A stretch of DNA of 64,000 bases from Acidobacteriaceae bacterium (GTDB lineage Bacteria; Acidobacteriota; Terriglobia; Terriglobales; Acidobacteriaceae), in assembly GCA_021323655.1 (NCBI GenBank), contig JAJPKO010000012.1:52321-116320 (forward strand), in the 5' to 3' direction. Shown piece after piece: positions 10,101-16,369 of this stretch. The notes beneath the pieces were generated by a model, which saw nothing but the letters and a program-made list of their open reading frames with translations, ran no database searches and had not been told where the DNA came from. Both the position numbers and the translations under genes were made by a program. Each line of letters starts with the position of its first letter. The stretch's first letter is position 1.

Positions 10101-10921
10101 TCCGGGCCATTCGGGCTGTCTGCCCCGAAGGAGCTCTGGACTTTTACCTCTTCCGTCATGTCCGGGTTCGGCACTGCAATCGAATAACAATTGCAGCCGG
10201 GATCAATAATGTTGGCTCCGTCCAGCAGATATGCACTGCCTCCACGGTACGGAGCACCGCTGGTTGAGATTCCGTTGCCAACAGCGCTCCCTACCGGCGC
10301 CGAGGCGGAAAAGTCCATCGAAGACCCACCCTTGGTGCCGTTTGCATTCGTGCTCACTCCGGGCAGCACCTTCAGCAACTCAGAAATGTCACGTCCCTCC
10401 AGCGCAAGGCGCTGAATGTCCTTACTGCTCAGAATCGCCGCGCGCTCTCCCGAGTCCGTAGGCAGAATCTGCGCCGCTGCAGCCTGCACCTCCACGGTTG
10501 TGCTGCCGCCGCCAGTGGTCAGGCTGATTCCTGAAACCTCGCGAATGTCGCCCGGGTTCATCGGAATCCCTGTCTGCTTCCAGGTATTAAACCCATTCGC
10601 GTCTACGGTCACCGTATAGCTGCCTGGCTGCACTGCGGCGAAGGTAAAATAACCGGCGCTGTTGCTCGTGCTCACCCGGATATCATGCGAGGATTCATTC
10701 TGCAGAGTAATTCGCGCATTCGGAACAACCGCTCCCGTGGAATCGTTTACCGTTCCGGAAAGGCTCCCCGTCGTTAACTGCGCACGCATCGTTGCAGTAA
10801 ACAGCAAAGCCATGCAAATCAGAACTACCGCGACCCTGCCTGCCAATGAGTTGAAAAATAAGCTAGATGTGGAAAGCGCGCTAGGACCTCTGGACGCACC
10901 GCTTGTCGGCGTCTGTTTCAT
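7154..10921 (-). CDS. Oar-like TonB-dependent outer-membrane protein 1
   Basis: A 1255-residue outer-membrane transporter or adhesin of the acidobacterial Oar-like group. After an extended signal sequence ending near TATMRAQ there is a carboxypeptidase-regulatory-like beta sandwich (SLSGTVNDSTGAVVPNARI), then a plug-like domain with VNVISKSGGSQYHGEGYFYAR near residues 280-300, then a long beta-barrel with many Trp and Tyr ending in the outer-membrane beta signal LSLKYTF. Such proteins are thought to import oligosaccharides or other large nutrients using TonB energy; the ligand is unknown. The frame opens at 10972, but the ATG at 10921 (MKQTPTSG) has a strong AGGGAGG about six bases upstream. 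It is probably monocistronic, with promoter and operator-like sites at 10982-11101 and a terminator at 7091-7131. Confidence 0.85.
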   Translation of the reverse strand: MKQTPTSGASRGPSALSTSSLFFNSLAGRVAVVLICMALLFTATMRAQLTTGSLSGTVNDSTGAVVPNARITLQNESSHDIRVSTSNSAGYFTFAAVQPGSYTVTVDANGFNTWKQTGIPMNPGDIREVSGISLTTGGGSTTVEVQAAAAQILPTDSGERAAILSSKDIQRLALEGRDISELLKVLPGVSTNANGTKGGSSMDFSASAPVGSAVGNGISTSGAPYRGGSAYLLDGANIIDPGCNCYSIAVPNPDMTEEVKVQSSFGADSPNGPEVINVISKSGGSQYHGEGYFYARNQTLNANTWLNNNANIKRQDGQYYYPGGNIGGPVKIPGLDFNRNNKLLFWAGYEYYKQTLPAAQPFESYIPSAGMMAGNFTPSGDGNAALCPNGFSPNANNWCNDLSNATAPDGTPITGGVIPQKYLDPGSAALMKMFPQPNASPATTPGGYNYVQPITNQQNGYVFRARVDYNLSDSAKLFATYQQGHTTFITPGHVWWTPSNAIPYPGGNIEGPTTSRVVTANLVNILSPTLTNEFVFGWGWSDSPFNPTKLSAIYKSALGYPYATVYNTASLVAPSLNSAGAQTFPDISQPAFFGPTGSYPERKAIPSFSDNVTKVWRSHTFKLGAFTELVGNRQGVWAYPNGALSFGSAPESNQVAGSQVPAGTKIGSSNPTANLVMGVASAFTQNNYLPVQDMAYRTTAGYIMDNWHVNSRLNLNLGVRFDHIGRWYDRSGTGLAVWLPQLYQQDIAANQAAGGMAAEYPGIRWHGIDKSIRNAGSPVDWAYVEPRFGFAYDFSGNGNTVIRGGWGEYRWNDEPAAASALSTAQNMQTYNSPSGQAITLSQIALQTPSRNAVPAGSVTAMDYNDHRVPLTYSWNLTWDQQLPWKTMLEMAYVGNRSNYLLMGGQSDGSGIGGSEFSNLNKVPLGGLFKADPVSGAAAPADPDNTGSYNIADYLPYSGCTATGKCYGYGTNQLTVHEHTGYSNYNGLQIAWLKQTGRLSFDFNYTWSKTLGIVNSTLDAFHVHGNYGIVAIDRPQVFNASWAYDVGSLYRGGFFLLRGVANGWTVSGINTFQSGANLQSNSSQNLGLTIYGKDANGNTEQLTSKTWFGTDANSILPIATCDPRSNLRSHQLLNLSCFSAPQIGQQGVRQFHPYFNGPWYTDSDLSLYKTFSITERQKVQFRASAFNFMNHPLWGFSGNNLLTLKYNTPDRGHTFLTDASTLGLTSTSLWGVMDQKSAYSGAGYNRIVELSLKYTF

Positions 10922-10981
10922 TTCCGGCCTCCCTTGTAAAAGCAATTCATGGTATTGCGTTTCAGAATCCAATCCGCTTTA

Positions 10982-11056
10982 AGAAAACGATTTCGCATCT
11001 GAACAGGCTGCTGAATCACTTGGTCCAATCAGCACAGCTCAAATAAATCGTTTTAT
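10982..11056 (-). promoter_or_regulatory. Pair of CG-centred LacI-type operator-like palindromes
   Basis: The LacI-family consensus half-sites around a central CG (TGnAAnCGnTTnCA) are matched 8 of 10 by AGAAAACGATTTCG at 10982-10995. A second, weaker site, ATAAATCGTTTTAT, lies at 11043-11056 within the perfect inverted repeat AAATAAA-TCGT-TTTATTT (11041-11058). Their centres are 61 bp apart. Both lie downstream of the predicted -10 box at 11074-11079, where a bound repressor would block transcription of Oar-like gene 1. No LacI-family regulator is in the window. Confidence 0.4.
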
Positions 11057-11073
11057 TTCATTACTGCGAAAAA

Positions 11074-11101
11074 GGTATTCAAAAGCAGATTCAATTGTCA
11101 A
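11074..11101 (-). promoter_or_regulatory. Sigma-70-type promoter of Oar-like gene 1
   Basis: Read on the minus strand, a perfect TTGACA (11101-11096), a 16-nt spacer and AATACC (11079-11074). The same arrangement with high sequence similarity occurs upstream of Oar-like gene 3 at 54873-54900, which strengthens the call although the -10 box is poor on its own. The rest of the gap between the Oar start and cca (about 11100-11250) is AT-rich and then GC-rich with no further recognisable element. Confidence 0.5.
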
Positions 11102-11251
11102 GAAGTGAATTTCGCTGATGAAATGTCTTTCTTTTTCAATAATTTATGAATTAGTTACTCTTAGCGACACACGGCCGAGCCTGTCATCGGACGCTGCCTA
11201 GCCAGGATCCCCGTCAGGGATTGTGTTCATCACCCTCCCTCAAAGGGACCT

Positions 11252-12625
11252 TCACGTCCGGCTGAACACACTGCGGACCAGCTCCAGTCCCTCTTCCGTA
11301 GTCTGAATACGCCCTTCCAGTTGGGCATCCTCAGCCAGAGAAAGCATCTCCTTAAAACTGGGACCCGGCGCATACCCGGCAGCAATCAGGTCCGCGCCCG
11401 TCACCAGCAGCCTGGGCCTCACTGCCTCTTCCGGAATCGTTTCGTAACGTTCTTTTGCAAAGTGGTAAAGACTCAGGTCCCCATGGCTCGACAGGCAATC
11501 CATGCGATGCAGTTCCAGATGTTCCGCAAATTTTGGCAGCCGCAGGAAGCGCTTCAGTGTAGACTCCTTCATCCGCATCACGTCGCCAAAGCGCATGTGG
11601 TTCTCAATCAGCGCCAGCACCTGCGCCGTCTCTTCATTCGAAAACCGCAGCCTCCGGCATATCTCTGCGGCAATACGCGACCCCACTTCCACGTGTCCAT
11701 GGAAGCGAATGCGGTCCGGCGCGCGCTCAAAAGTAGCAGACTTGCCCACATCATGCAGCAGCGCGCCCCAAGCCAGCGTTGACGAAGCCCCGGCAGGCAG
11801 CTTCTCCAGCAGCAATAGCGTGTGCACCCACACGTCTCCCTCCGGATGATATTCCGGCGGCTGCTCGACTCCATGCAGGCGGTCTATTTCCGGCAGCACC
11901 TGTTTCAATAATCCAGTCTCATCCAGCAATTCAAAGGCGCGGCGCGCGTGGCCTTCTGTCAGCATCCGCGTCAGCTCATCGCGCACCCGCTCATCACTCA
12001 CCTGCGAAATTTCTGCCGCATGGCAGCGAATCGCAGATGCAGTCGCTGGCTCAATCACAAATCCAAACCGCGCTGCAAAGCGAACAGCCCGTAGCATCCG
12101 CAATTTATCTTCTTTAAATCGCCTCTCCGGATCACCAATCGCCCGCACCAGCCCTGCCGCAAGATCAGCACGTCCGCCCACATAATCCAGCGTTGCTTTT
12201 TCCGGGTCGTCGCCTTCCTCGAGCACCATTGGATCCAGCAACATCCCATTGATCGTGAAGTCGCGCCGCAGTACATCTTCTCTGGCATCCGTTGAGAAAC
12301 TCACCCGGTCTGGCCGCCGTCCATCCGAATAGCTGCCATCATTGCGAAATGTGGCCACCTCCGTCACAATCTGCTCGCCTTGGATTTCATCGGCCACTAA
12401 CACCACGCCGAAGTGTGCGCCCACCGCAAATGTTCGCGGAAATAGATCCAGCACAATCTCCGGACGCGCACTCGTCGCCACATCAAAGTCCACCGGAGCC
12501 TGCCCCAGCAGCAGGTCGCGCACGCATCCCCCGGCAAAGTAGGCGTCAAACCCCTCGGCCCGAAGCCGTTCCACAATCCGTTCCGCCGCAATCTGCGCGT
12601 TCGCTTTCATACGATCTGCTTTCAT
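11252..12625 (-). CDS. cca: CCA tRNA nucleotidyltransferase / poly(A) polymerase family with HD domain
   Basis: A cytoplasmic enzyme that adds or repairs the CCA 3' end of tRNAs, of the class II polymerase-beta superfamily. FAGGCVRDLLLG near residue 32 is the GGxxRD nucleotide-binding motif, and PVDFDVAT supplies the two catalytic aspartates. An RNA-binding region follows (KLRMLRAVRFAARFGF). The C-terminal half has an HD phosphohydrolase-type domain (LAWGALLHDVGKSATF). The ORF is open to 12664; ATG at 12625 (MKADRMKANAQIAAERIV) or at 12610 are both plausible and no strong ribosome site separates them. The predicted length is 457 residues. It is divergent from tsaD, leaving about 70 nt for two promoters. 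It could in principle be a poly(A) polymerase, since the families overlap. Confidence 0.85.
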   Translation of the reverse strand: MKADRMKANAQIAAERIVERLRAEGFDAYFAGGCVRDLLLGQAPVDFDVATSARPEIVLDLFPRTFAVGAHFGVVLVADEIQGEQIVTEVATFRNDGSYSDGRRPDRVSFSTDAREDVLRRDFTINGMLLDPMVLEEGDDPEKATLDYVGGRADLAAGLVRAIGDPERRFKEDKLRMLRAVRFAARFGFVIEPATASAIRCHAAEISQVSDERVRDELTRMLTEGHARRAFELLDETGLLKQVLPEIDRLHGVEQPPEYHPEGDVWVHTLLLLEKLPAGASSTLAWGALLHDVGKSATFERAPDRIRFHGHVEVGSRIAAEICRRLRFSNEETAQVLALIENHMRFGDVMRMKESTLKRFLRLPKFAEHLELHRMDCLSSHGDLSLYHFAKERYETIPEEAVRPRLLVTGADLIAAGYAPGPSFKEMLSLAEDAQLEGRIQTTEEGLELVRSVFSRT

Positions 12626-12694
12626 GCTACCCACATGCCCCAACCAGCGCGATCGAAGTCCCATGACTCGATACAGTGGCTATCATAAGAAAAG

Positions 12695-13843
12695 ATGCGC
12701 ACTGGACTCATTCTCGGCATTGAAAGTTCCTGTGATGAAACCGCTGCTGCCGTCGTGCGCGAAGGGCGCGAGACCCTCTCCAGCATCGTCGCCTCGCAAA
12801 TCGCCACCCACGCGCGTTATGGCGGAGTCGTGCCCGAACTCGCCTCGCGTGAGCATCTGCGCAACATCATGCCAGTGGTCCGCGCCGCCCTCACTGAAGC
12901 CAATATCACCTTGGATGACCTGGACGCCATCGCCGTCACTGAAGGCCCAGGTCTCGCCGGAGCGCTGCTGGTCGGCATCAGCTACGCCAAGTCCCTCGCC
13001 TTTCCTCTCAATAAGCCGCTCATCGCCATCAATCATCTTGAAGGCCACATCCATGCCGTTCTGCTTGAGCAGGCCCAGATTCAGGGTGACGCGCTGCCCC
13101 TGCCTGCGATCGCGCTGGTCGTCTCCGGCGGACACACGCATCTTTACCTCGCACGTCAGCAGCACAAAAGCTGGCATTACAAAAACATTGGCCACACTGT
13201 AGATGACGCCGCCGGCGAGGCATTCGACAAAGTCGCCAAGCTCCTCGGCCTTGGCTACCCCGGAGGTCCGTGGATAGACGCCCTTGCCCCTCACGGCAAC
13301 CCAGCCGCCGTCCCCTTCTCCTTTGCGCAGATCAAACCCAAGGTTTACCGCAAGGAAACGCAGCGCCATAACTTCAGCCAGCAGTTTTTCTTCTCCTTCA
13401 GCGGAATCAAAACTGCTGTCCTGCGCTATGTGCAGACCCACGAAATGGCCGCCTCCATTGAGGCACGCCGCAGCACACTCGCGCGCATCCCTAATCCCAG
13501 GGCCGCCGACGCGCTCCCCTTGTGCGACGAGCAAACGCTCGGCCTGATCGCCTCATTTCAACGCGCCGTCGTCGAAGACCTCCGCCGCAAAACCTTCCAG
13601 GCCGCGGAAACATTCGGCGCTGCCAGCATTCTCGTCTCTGGCGGAGTCGCCGCCAACCGCGAGCTGCGCGTGCGCTTCACAGCCGAGGCCGCCGACCGCG
13701 GTCTGCCCGTCGCCTTTCCCTCGCTCGCGCTTTCCACTGACAATGCCGCCATGATCGCCGCTGCAGCATGGCCAAAGCTCCTCGCCTCAGAATTCGCCAG
13801 TCCCGAACTCACGGCCGTAGCTTCGCTGCCCTTGGGCACGTAA
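12695..13843 (+). CDS. tsaD: tRNA N6-adenosine threonylcarbamoyltransferase
   Basis: TsaD, with TsaB and TsaE, transfers threonylcarbamoyl from TC-AMP to A37 of ANN-decoding tRNAs in the cytoplasm; it is essential in most bacteria. The ASKHA-fold beginning [16 protein letters not shown], the metal-binding [11 protein letters not shown] near residues 111-118 and [11 protein letters not shown] are diagnostic. Later motifs [16 protein letters not shown] and STDNAAMIA complete the family pattern. At 382 residues it is about 45 longer than the E. coli enzyme. Much of the extra length is an insertion around residues 235-275, between [12 protein letters not shown] and [13 protein letters not shown]. 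The start codon ATG is preceded by AAGAAAAG. A tRNA-Met gene lies just downstream on the other strand. Confidence 0.95.
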   Translation: MRTGLILGIESSCDETAAAVVREGRETLSSIVASQIATHARYGGVVPELASREHLRNIMPVVRAALTEANITLDDLDAIAVTEGPGLAGALLVGISYAKSLAFPLNKPLIAINHLEGHIHAVLLEQAQIQGDALPLPAIALVVSGGHTHLYLARQQHKSWHYKNIGHTVDDAAGEAFDKVAKLLGLGYPGGPWIDALAPHGNPAAVPFSFAQIKPKVYRKETQRHNFSQQFFFSFSGIKTAVLRYVQTHEMAASIEARRSTLARIPNPRAADALPLCDEQTLGLIASFQRAVVEDLRRKTFQAAETFGAASILVSGGVAANRELRVRFTAEAADRGLPVAFPSLALSTDNAAMIAAAAWPKLLASEFASPELTAVASLPLGT

Positions 13844-13876
13844 GCCTGCAATCGACAATCTGGTTTTCTCATTGCT

Positions 13877-13953
13877 TGGTGGCGGCGGGTGGGATCGAAC
13901 CACCGACCTTAGGGTTATGAATCCTACGCTCTAACCATCTGAGCTACGCCGCC
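13877..13953 (-). tRNA. tRNA-Met (anticodon CAT)
   Basis: Reading the minus strand gives a complete 77-nt cloverleaf: acceptor GGCGGCG pairing with CGCCGCC, D arm GCTC/GAGC, anticodon loop TTCATAA, T arm GGTGG-TTCGATC-CCACC and an encoded CCA. The anticodon is complementary to 13917-13919. The first acceptor pair is G-C, so this is not the initiator tRNA. Elongator Met is the simplest call, but a lysidine-modified tRNA-Ile2 also has a CAT anticodon and cannot be excluded by eye. The pair closing the anticodon loop is an A-C mismatch. Confidence 0.9.
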
Positions 13954-13967
13954 AGTTTCAGGTGGGA

Positions 13968-13985
13968 AGCTGCGGAACCGCAGCT
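13968..13985. repeat. Perfect interrupted palindrome between the tRNA and kdsB
   Basis: AGCTGCGG-AA-CCGCAGCT, two 8-bp arms separated by two bases, lies 14 bp upstream of the tRNA 5' end and 75 bp before the kdsB start. It is followed on the plus strand by GTTTCT, too weak for a confident terminator. It may be an operator, a weak tsaD terminator or a cruciform-prone site. Confidence 0.4.
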
Positions 13986-14060
13986 GTTTCTAATGATACG
14001 GGCGATGATGCAGCCGGTCAATCTCCGCGATTCATTACACTTACCTTACAGGAGTCTTCC

Positions 14061-14822
14061 TTGCCAGAAAAACCGCGTATTCTGGGCGTCATCCCTGCCC
14101 GCCTTGCCTCTACACGCCTCCCGCGCAAAGTCCTGCGCGAAATTGCTGGCGAACCCATGCTGGCCTGGGTGTACCGCGCCGCCCGCGCCTGCTCCCAGCT
14201 CGACGAGGTCCTCATCGCCACTGACTCCGACGAAGTCATGGAATTTGCTCACGCGCGCAGCTTCCCTGCCATCTTCACCCCGGCAGAGTGCGCCAGCGGC
14301 TCAGACCGCGTGCATGCCGTCGCCCAGTCCATTCCTGCGGACATCTATGTCAACATTCAGGGCGACGAGCCCCTGCTGCGTCCCCAGCATCTGGAGACAC
14401 TCCTTCAACCCATGTCACGCCCAGAAGTAGAAGTAGCCACCATCTCCACCCCCTGCACCTCTGAGCAGGTCCACAATCCAAATGCAGTCAAAGTGGTGAC
14501 CGCCGCCAACGGACGCGCGCTCTATTTCTCCCGCTCCACCATTCCCTTCGACCGCGATCACTTCGGAACGGTCGCGCACCACAAGCATCTGGGCATCTAT
14601 GCCTATCGCAAAACCGCGCTGGACAGGTTTCCCACCCTCCCATACCGCACGCTGGAACAGGCAGAAAAACTGGAACAATTGCGCTTCCTCGAAAACGGAA
14701 TTGACATCTACGTGACCTCCACGCCCTTTGACACCATTGGCGTGGACACGGAAGAAGACCTCCGCGCCGCAGAGAAGTTCCTTCTTCACCAATCACTGCA
14801 CCAGCGAGCACCTGTCTCTTAA
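14061..14822 (+). CDS. kdsB: 3-deoxy-manno-octulosonate cytidylyltransferase (CMP-KDO synthetase)
   Basis: Activates KDO with CTP to give CMP-KDO for the inner core of lipopolysaccharide, in the cytoplasm. The N-terminus ILGVIPARLASTRLPRKVL is the nucleotide-binding signature of the family. VNIQGDEPLL near residue 98 carries the metal-coordinating aspartate, and the sequence ends with FDTIGVDTEEDLRAAEKFL, as expected. The frame is open back to a GTG at 13962, but the TTG at 14061 (read as MPEKPRIL) has AGGAG seven bases upstream. It gives 253 residues, the normal length, and avoids a long unrelated N-terminal extension close to the tRNA. With lpxD further along the window it indicates a Gram-negative envelope. 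Confidence 0.92.
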   Translation: MPEKPRILGVIPARLASTRLPRKVLREIAGEPMLAWVYRAARACSQLDEVLIATDSDEVMEFAHARSFPAIFTPAECASGSDRVHAVAQSIPADIYVNIQGDEPLLRPQHLETLLQPMSRPEVEVATISTPCTSEQVHNPNAVKVVTAANGRALYFSRSTIPFDRDHFGTVAHHKHLGIYAYRKTALDRFPTLPYRTLEQAEKLEQLRFLENGIDIYVTSTPFDTIGVDTEEDLRAAEKFLLHQSLHQRAPVS

Positions 14823-15028
14823 CAAGTAAGCGGATGCCCCACATTTCGATTTTGAGACGTGGCGGCAAAGAAATCCTGCATCCGCACCGCCAGCCAGTGA
14901 ATCTATGCACAGTGTAACAGGCAATTACCTGTTATAACAGATGATTTCCTCGCATCGAACACTGACCGTCGAATTCTGACCAGCTCAGACGTTCATTACC
15001 AGGGACCAGATCTTCAGGGAGCATGAAT

Positions 15029-15640
15029 ATGGCAAATTTATTGTTAATTGAGTCCAGTCCGCGCGCTGCCTCTGTTTCCAGTGCTGTCGCGCGGGAGTAC
15101 GTTACAAAGTGGCAGCAACAGCACCCACAGGGGACGGTCGTGACCCGCAATGTCGCTCTCAACCCCGTTCCGCATCTCACCGAAGCATGGGTCACTGCGG
15201 CCTTCACTCCGGAAGAAAACCGCGCCCCGGAGCAAAGGCAGTTGCTTGCATTGTCTGACACTCTCATCGCTGAACTGTATGCCGCCGACACGATTGTCAT
15301 CGCCGTCCCCATGCACAATTTCGGAATTTCAGCCCATCTGAAAACGTGGATTGACCAGATCGTGCGCGTCGGCCGCACCTTTACTTACACCGCCAACGGA
15401 TCCCAGGGCCTCCTCGATGAAAACAAAAAAGTCATCGTCGTGACCGCTCGCGGTGGTGCCTATCCTGCGGATTCACCTGCCAGCGCCTTCGATCAGCAGG
15501 AGCCTTATCTGCGCACAGTCTTCAGATTCATTGGCTTAAAGAACGTTCAATTCATCCACACAGAAAACCAGAGCCGTGGGCCCGAGGCCGCAGAGAAGGG
15601 CTTCAAGACCGGAGTCGAAGCAGTCCTCGCCTTTGCCTGA
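15029..15640 (+). CDS. azoR: FMN-dependent NADH-azoreductase
   Basis: A flavodoxin-fold quinone/azo reductase of 203 residues that uses FMN and NADH, probably protecting the cytoplasm from electrophilic quinones. Recognisable segments are the FMN phosphate loop LLIESSPRAASVSSAVA at the N-terminus, VIAVPMHNFGISAHLKTWID near residue 95, and VVTARGGAYPAD near residue 140. An ATG six bases earlier (15023) is in frame, but AGGGAG at 15016-15021 is seven bases from the ATG at 15029, which also begins the family N-terminus MANLLLIES. It is preceded by about 200 nt without a gene (14823-15022), in which only an imperfect hairpin near 14836-14864 stands out. It is followed by a terminator hairpin serving the opposite strand. 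Confidence 0.9.
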   Translation: MANLLLIESSPRAASVSSAVAREYVTKWQQQHPQGTVVTRNVALNPVPHLTEAWVTAAFTPEENRAPEQRQLLALSDTLIAELYAADTIVIAVPMHNFGISAHLKTWIDQIVRVGRTFTYTANGSQGLLDENKKVIVVTARGGAYPADSPASAFDQQEPYLRTVFRFIGLKNVQFIHTENQSRGPEAAEKGFKTGVEAVLAFA

Positions 15641-15641
15641 T

Positions 15642-15679
15642 TCAAAAAACGGCGATGCAGTCCTTCACTGCATCGCCGT
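15642..15679 (-). terminator. Rho-independent terminator of the salvage operon
   Basis: A perfect 12-bp stem (ACGGCGATGCAG at 15649-15660 and CTGCATCGCCGT at 15668-15679, 7-nt loop) is followed on the minus strand by TTTTTT. It therefore ends transcripts from the guaD side, about 200 nt past the guaD stop codon. On the plus strand, after azoR, the stem is followed only by AGCTTCTC, so termination there would be weaker. Confidence 0.75.
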
Positions 15680-15731
15680 AGCTTCTCACGTTGAAGGACC
15701 CGCCTTCACAATCTGCATAGGCTCGTAAGGA

Positions 15732-15789
15732 CATGGCTTTCAGCCATGCCGGAAACCACTGCTAGCACCTGCGGCTTTGGCCGCTGAGG
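15732..15789. repeat. Two-hairpin intergenic repeat, copy 1
   Basis: Hairpin one is CATGGCT-TTC-AGCCATG (15732-15748). After a 22-nt spacer comes hairpin two, GCGGC-TTTG-GCCGC, followed by TGAGG (15771-15789). The second hairpin plus tail is identical to a copy at 33738-33756, where the first hairpin has a different sequence but the same position. The rest of the interval 15641-15880 shows no gene. Confidence 0.6.
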
Positions 15790-15880
15790 TAACAAGATAT
15801 TTCCAGAGAAAAGGCCCCGGGCAGCATTTCCACAAAAGCTGCGAATATAAAGTAACACCACCACGCGATTGGATAAGAAT

Positions 15881-16369
15881 TCAATACTCGATCTTTGCCG
15901 GATTATCTATCCAGGCCTGAAAACTCTCCCATGCCTTTTCACGCAGCATTTCCTGCTCCGGAATCGCGCGCTTCTTCCGTGGAAGCGCAATCTGCTCATA
16001 CAGAAACGCATCCGCAAAATTCACGCGGGCCGCGTCTTCCGCTCGATTCCCAAAATAAATGGCTCCGATGCGTGCCCAATACGAGGCCGCCAGACACATC
16101 GGGCAAGGCTCGCAGCTCGTATACAGTTCACATCCGTCCAGATGAAAGGTCCCCAGGTTCCGGCAGGCATTCCGGATCGCATTGATCTCCGCATGGGCCG
16201 TGGCATCAATCGTAGCTGTGACCGTATTCACACCTTCGCTCACAATTTCGCCGCCTTTCACAATGACGGCGCCGAACGGCCCTCCGCTGTTGCTGCGTAC
16301 ATTCTCCGTGGCCAGGGCAATCGCCCTCTTCATAAACCGTTCTTTCATCTCAGACATCATCTTCTTCAT
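15881..16369 (-). CDS. guaD: Guanine deaminase, cytidine-deaminase-fold type
   Basis: A zinc-dependent deaminase of 162 residues closely resembling Bacillus subtilis GuaD, which converts guanine to xanthine. The zinc ligands are in TAHAEINAI (near residue 57) and SCEPCPMCLAA (near 85-90); the Glu in HAE is the proton shuttle. GGPFGAVIV at the N-terminus and the C-terminal tail ending in Lys-Ile-Glu-Tyr also match GuaD, whose last residues reach into the active site. The ATG at 16369 overlaps the stop codon of the beta-lactamase/NamZ gene by one base, so it is translationally coupled to the salvage operon. Several in-frame Met codons follow, so the exact start is uncertain. A broader nucleoside deaminase activity is possible. 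Confidence 0.85.
   Translation of the reverse strand: MKKMMSEMKERFMKRAIALATENVRSNSGGPFGAVIVKGGEIVSEGVNTVTATIDATAHAEINAIRNACRNLGTFHLDGCELYTSCEPCPMCLAASYWARIGAIYFGNRAEDAARVNFADAFLYEQIALPRKKRAIPEQEMLREKAWESFQAWIDNPAKIEY

Noticed and set aside
12683..13534. 283-codon minus-strand ORF opposite tsaD
   Set aside because: It overlaps nearly all of the tsaD N-terminal half and has no recognisable motif.
14823..14880. Terminator of kdsB
   Set aside because: CCACAT/ACGTGG near 14840-14862 forms an imperfect stem without a T-run, so it cannot be called with confidence; it may be repeat sequence.
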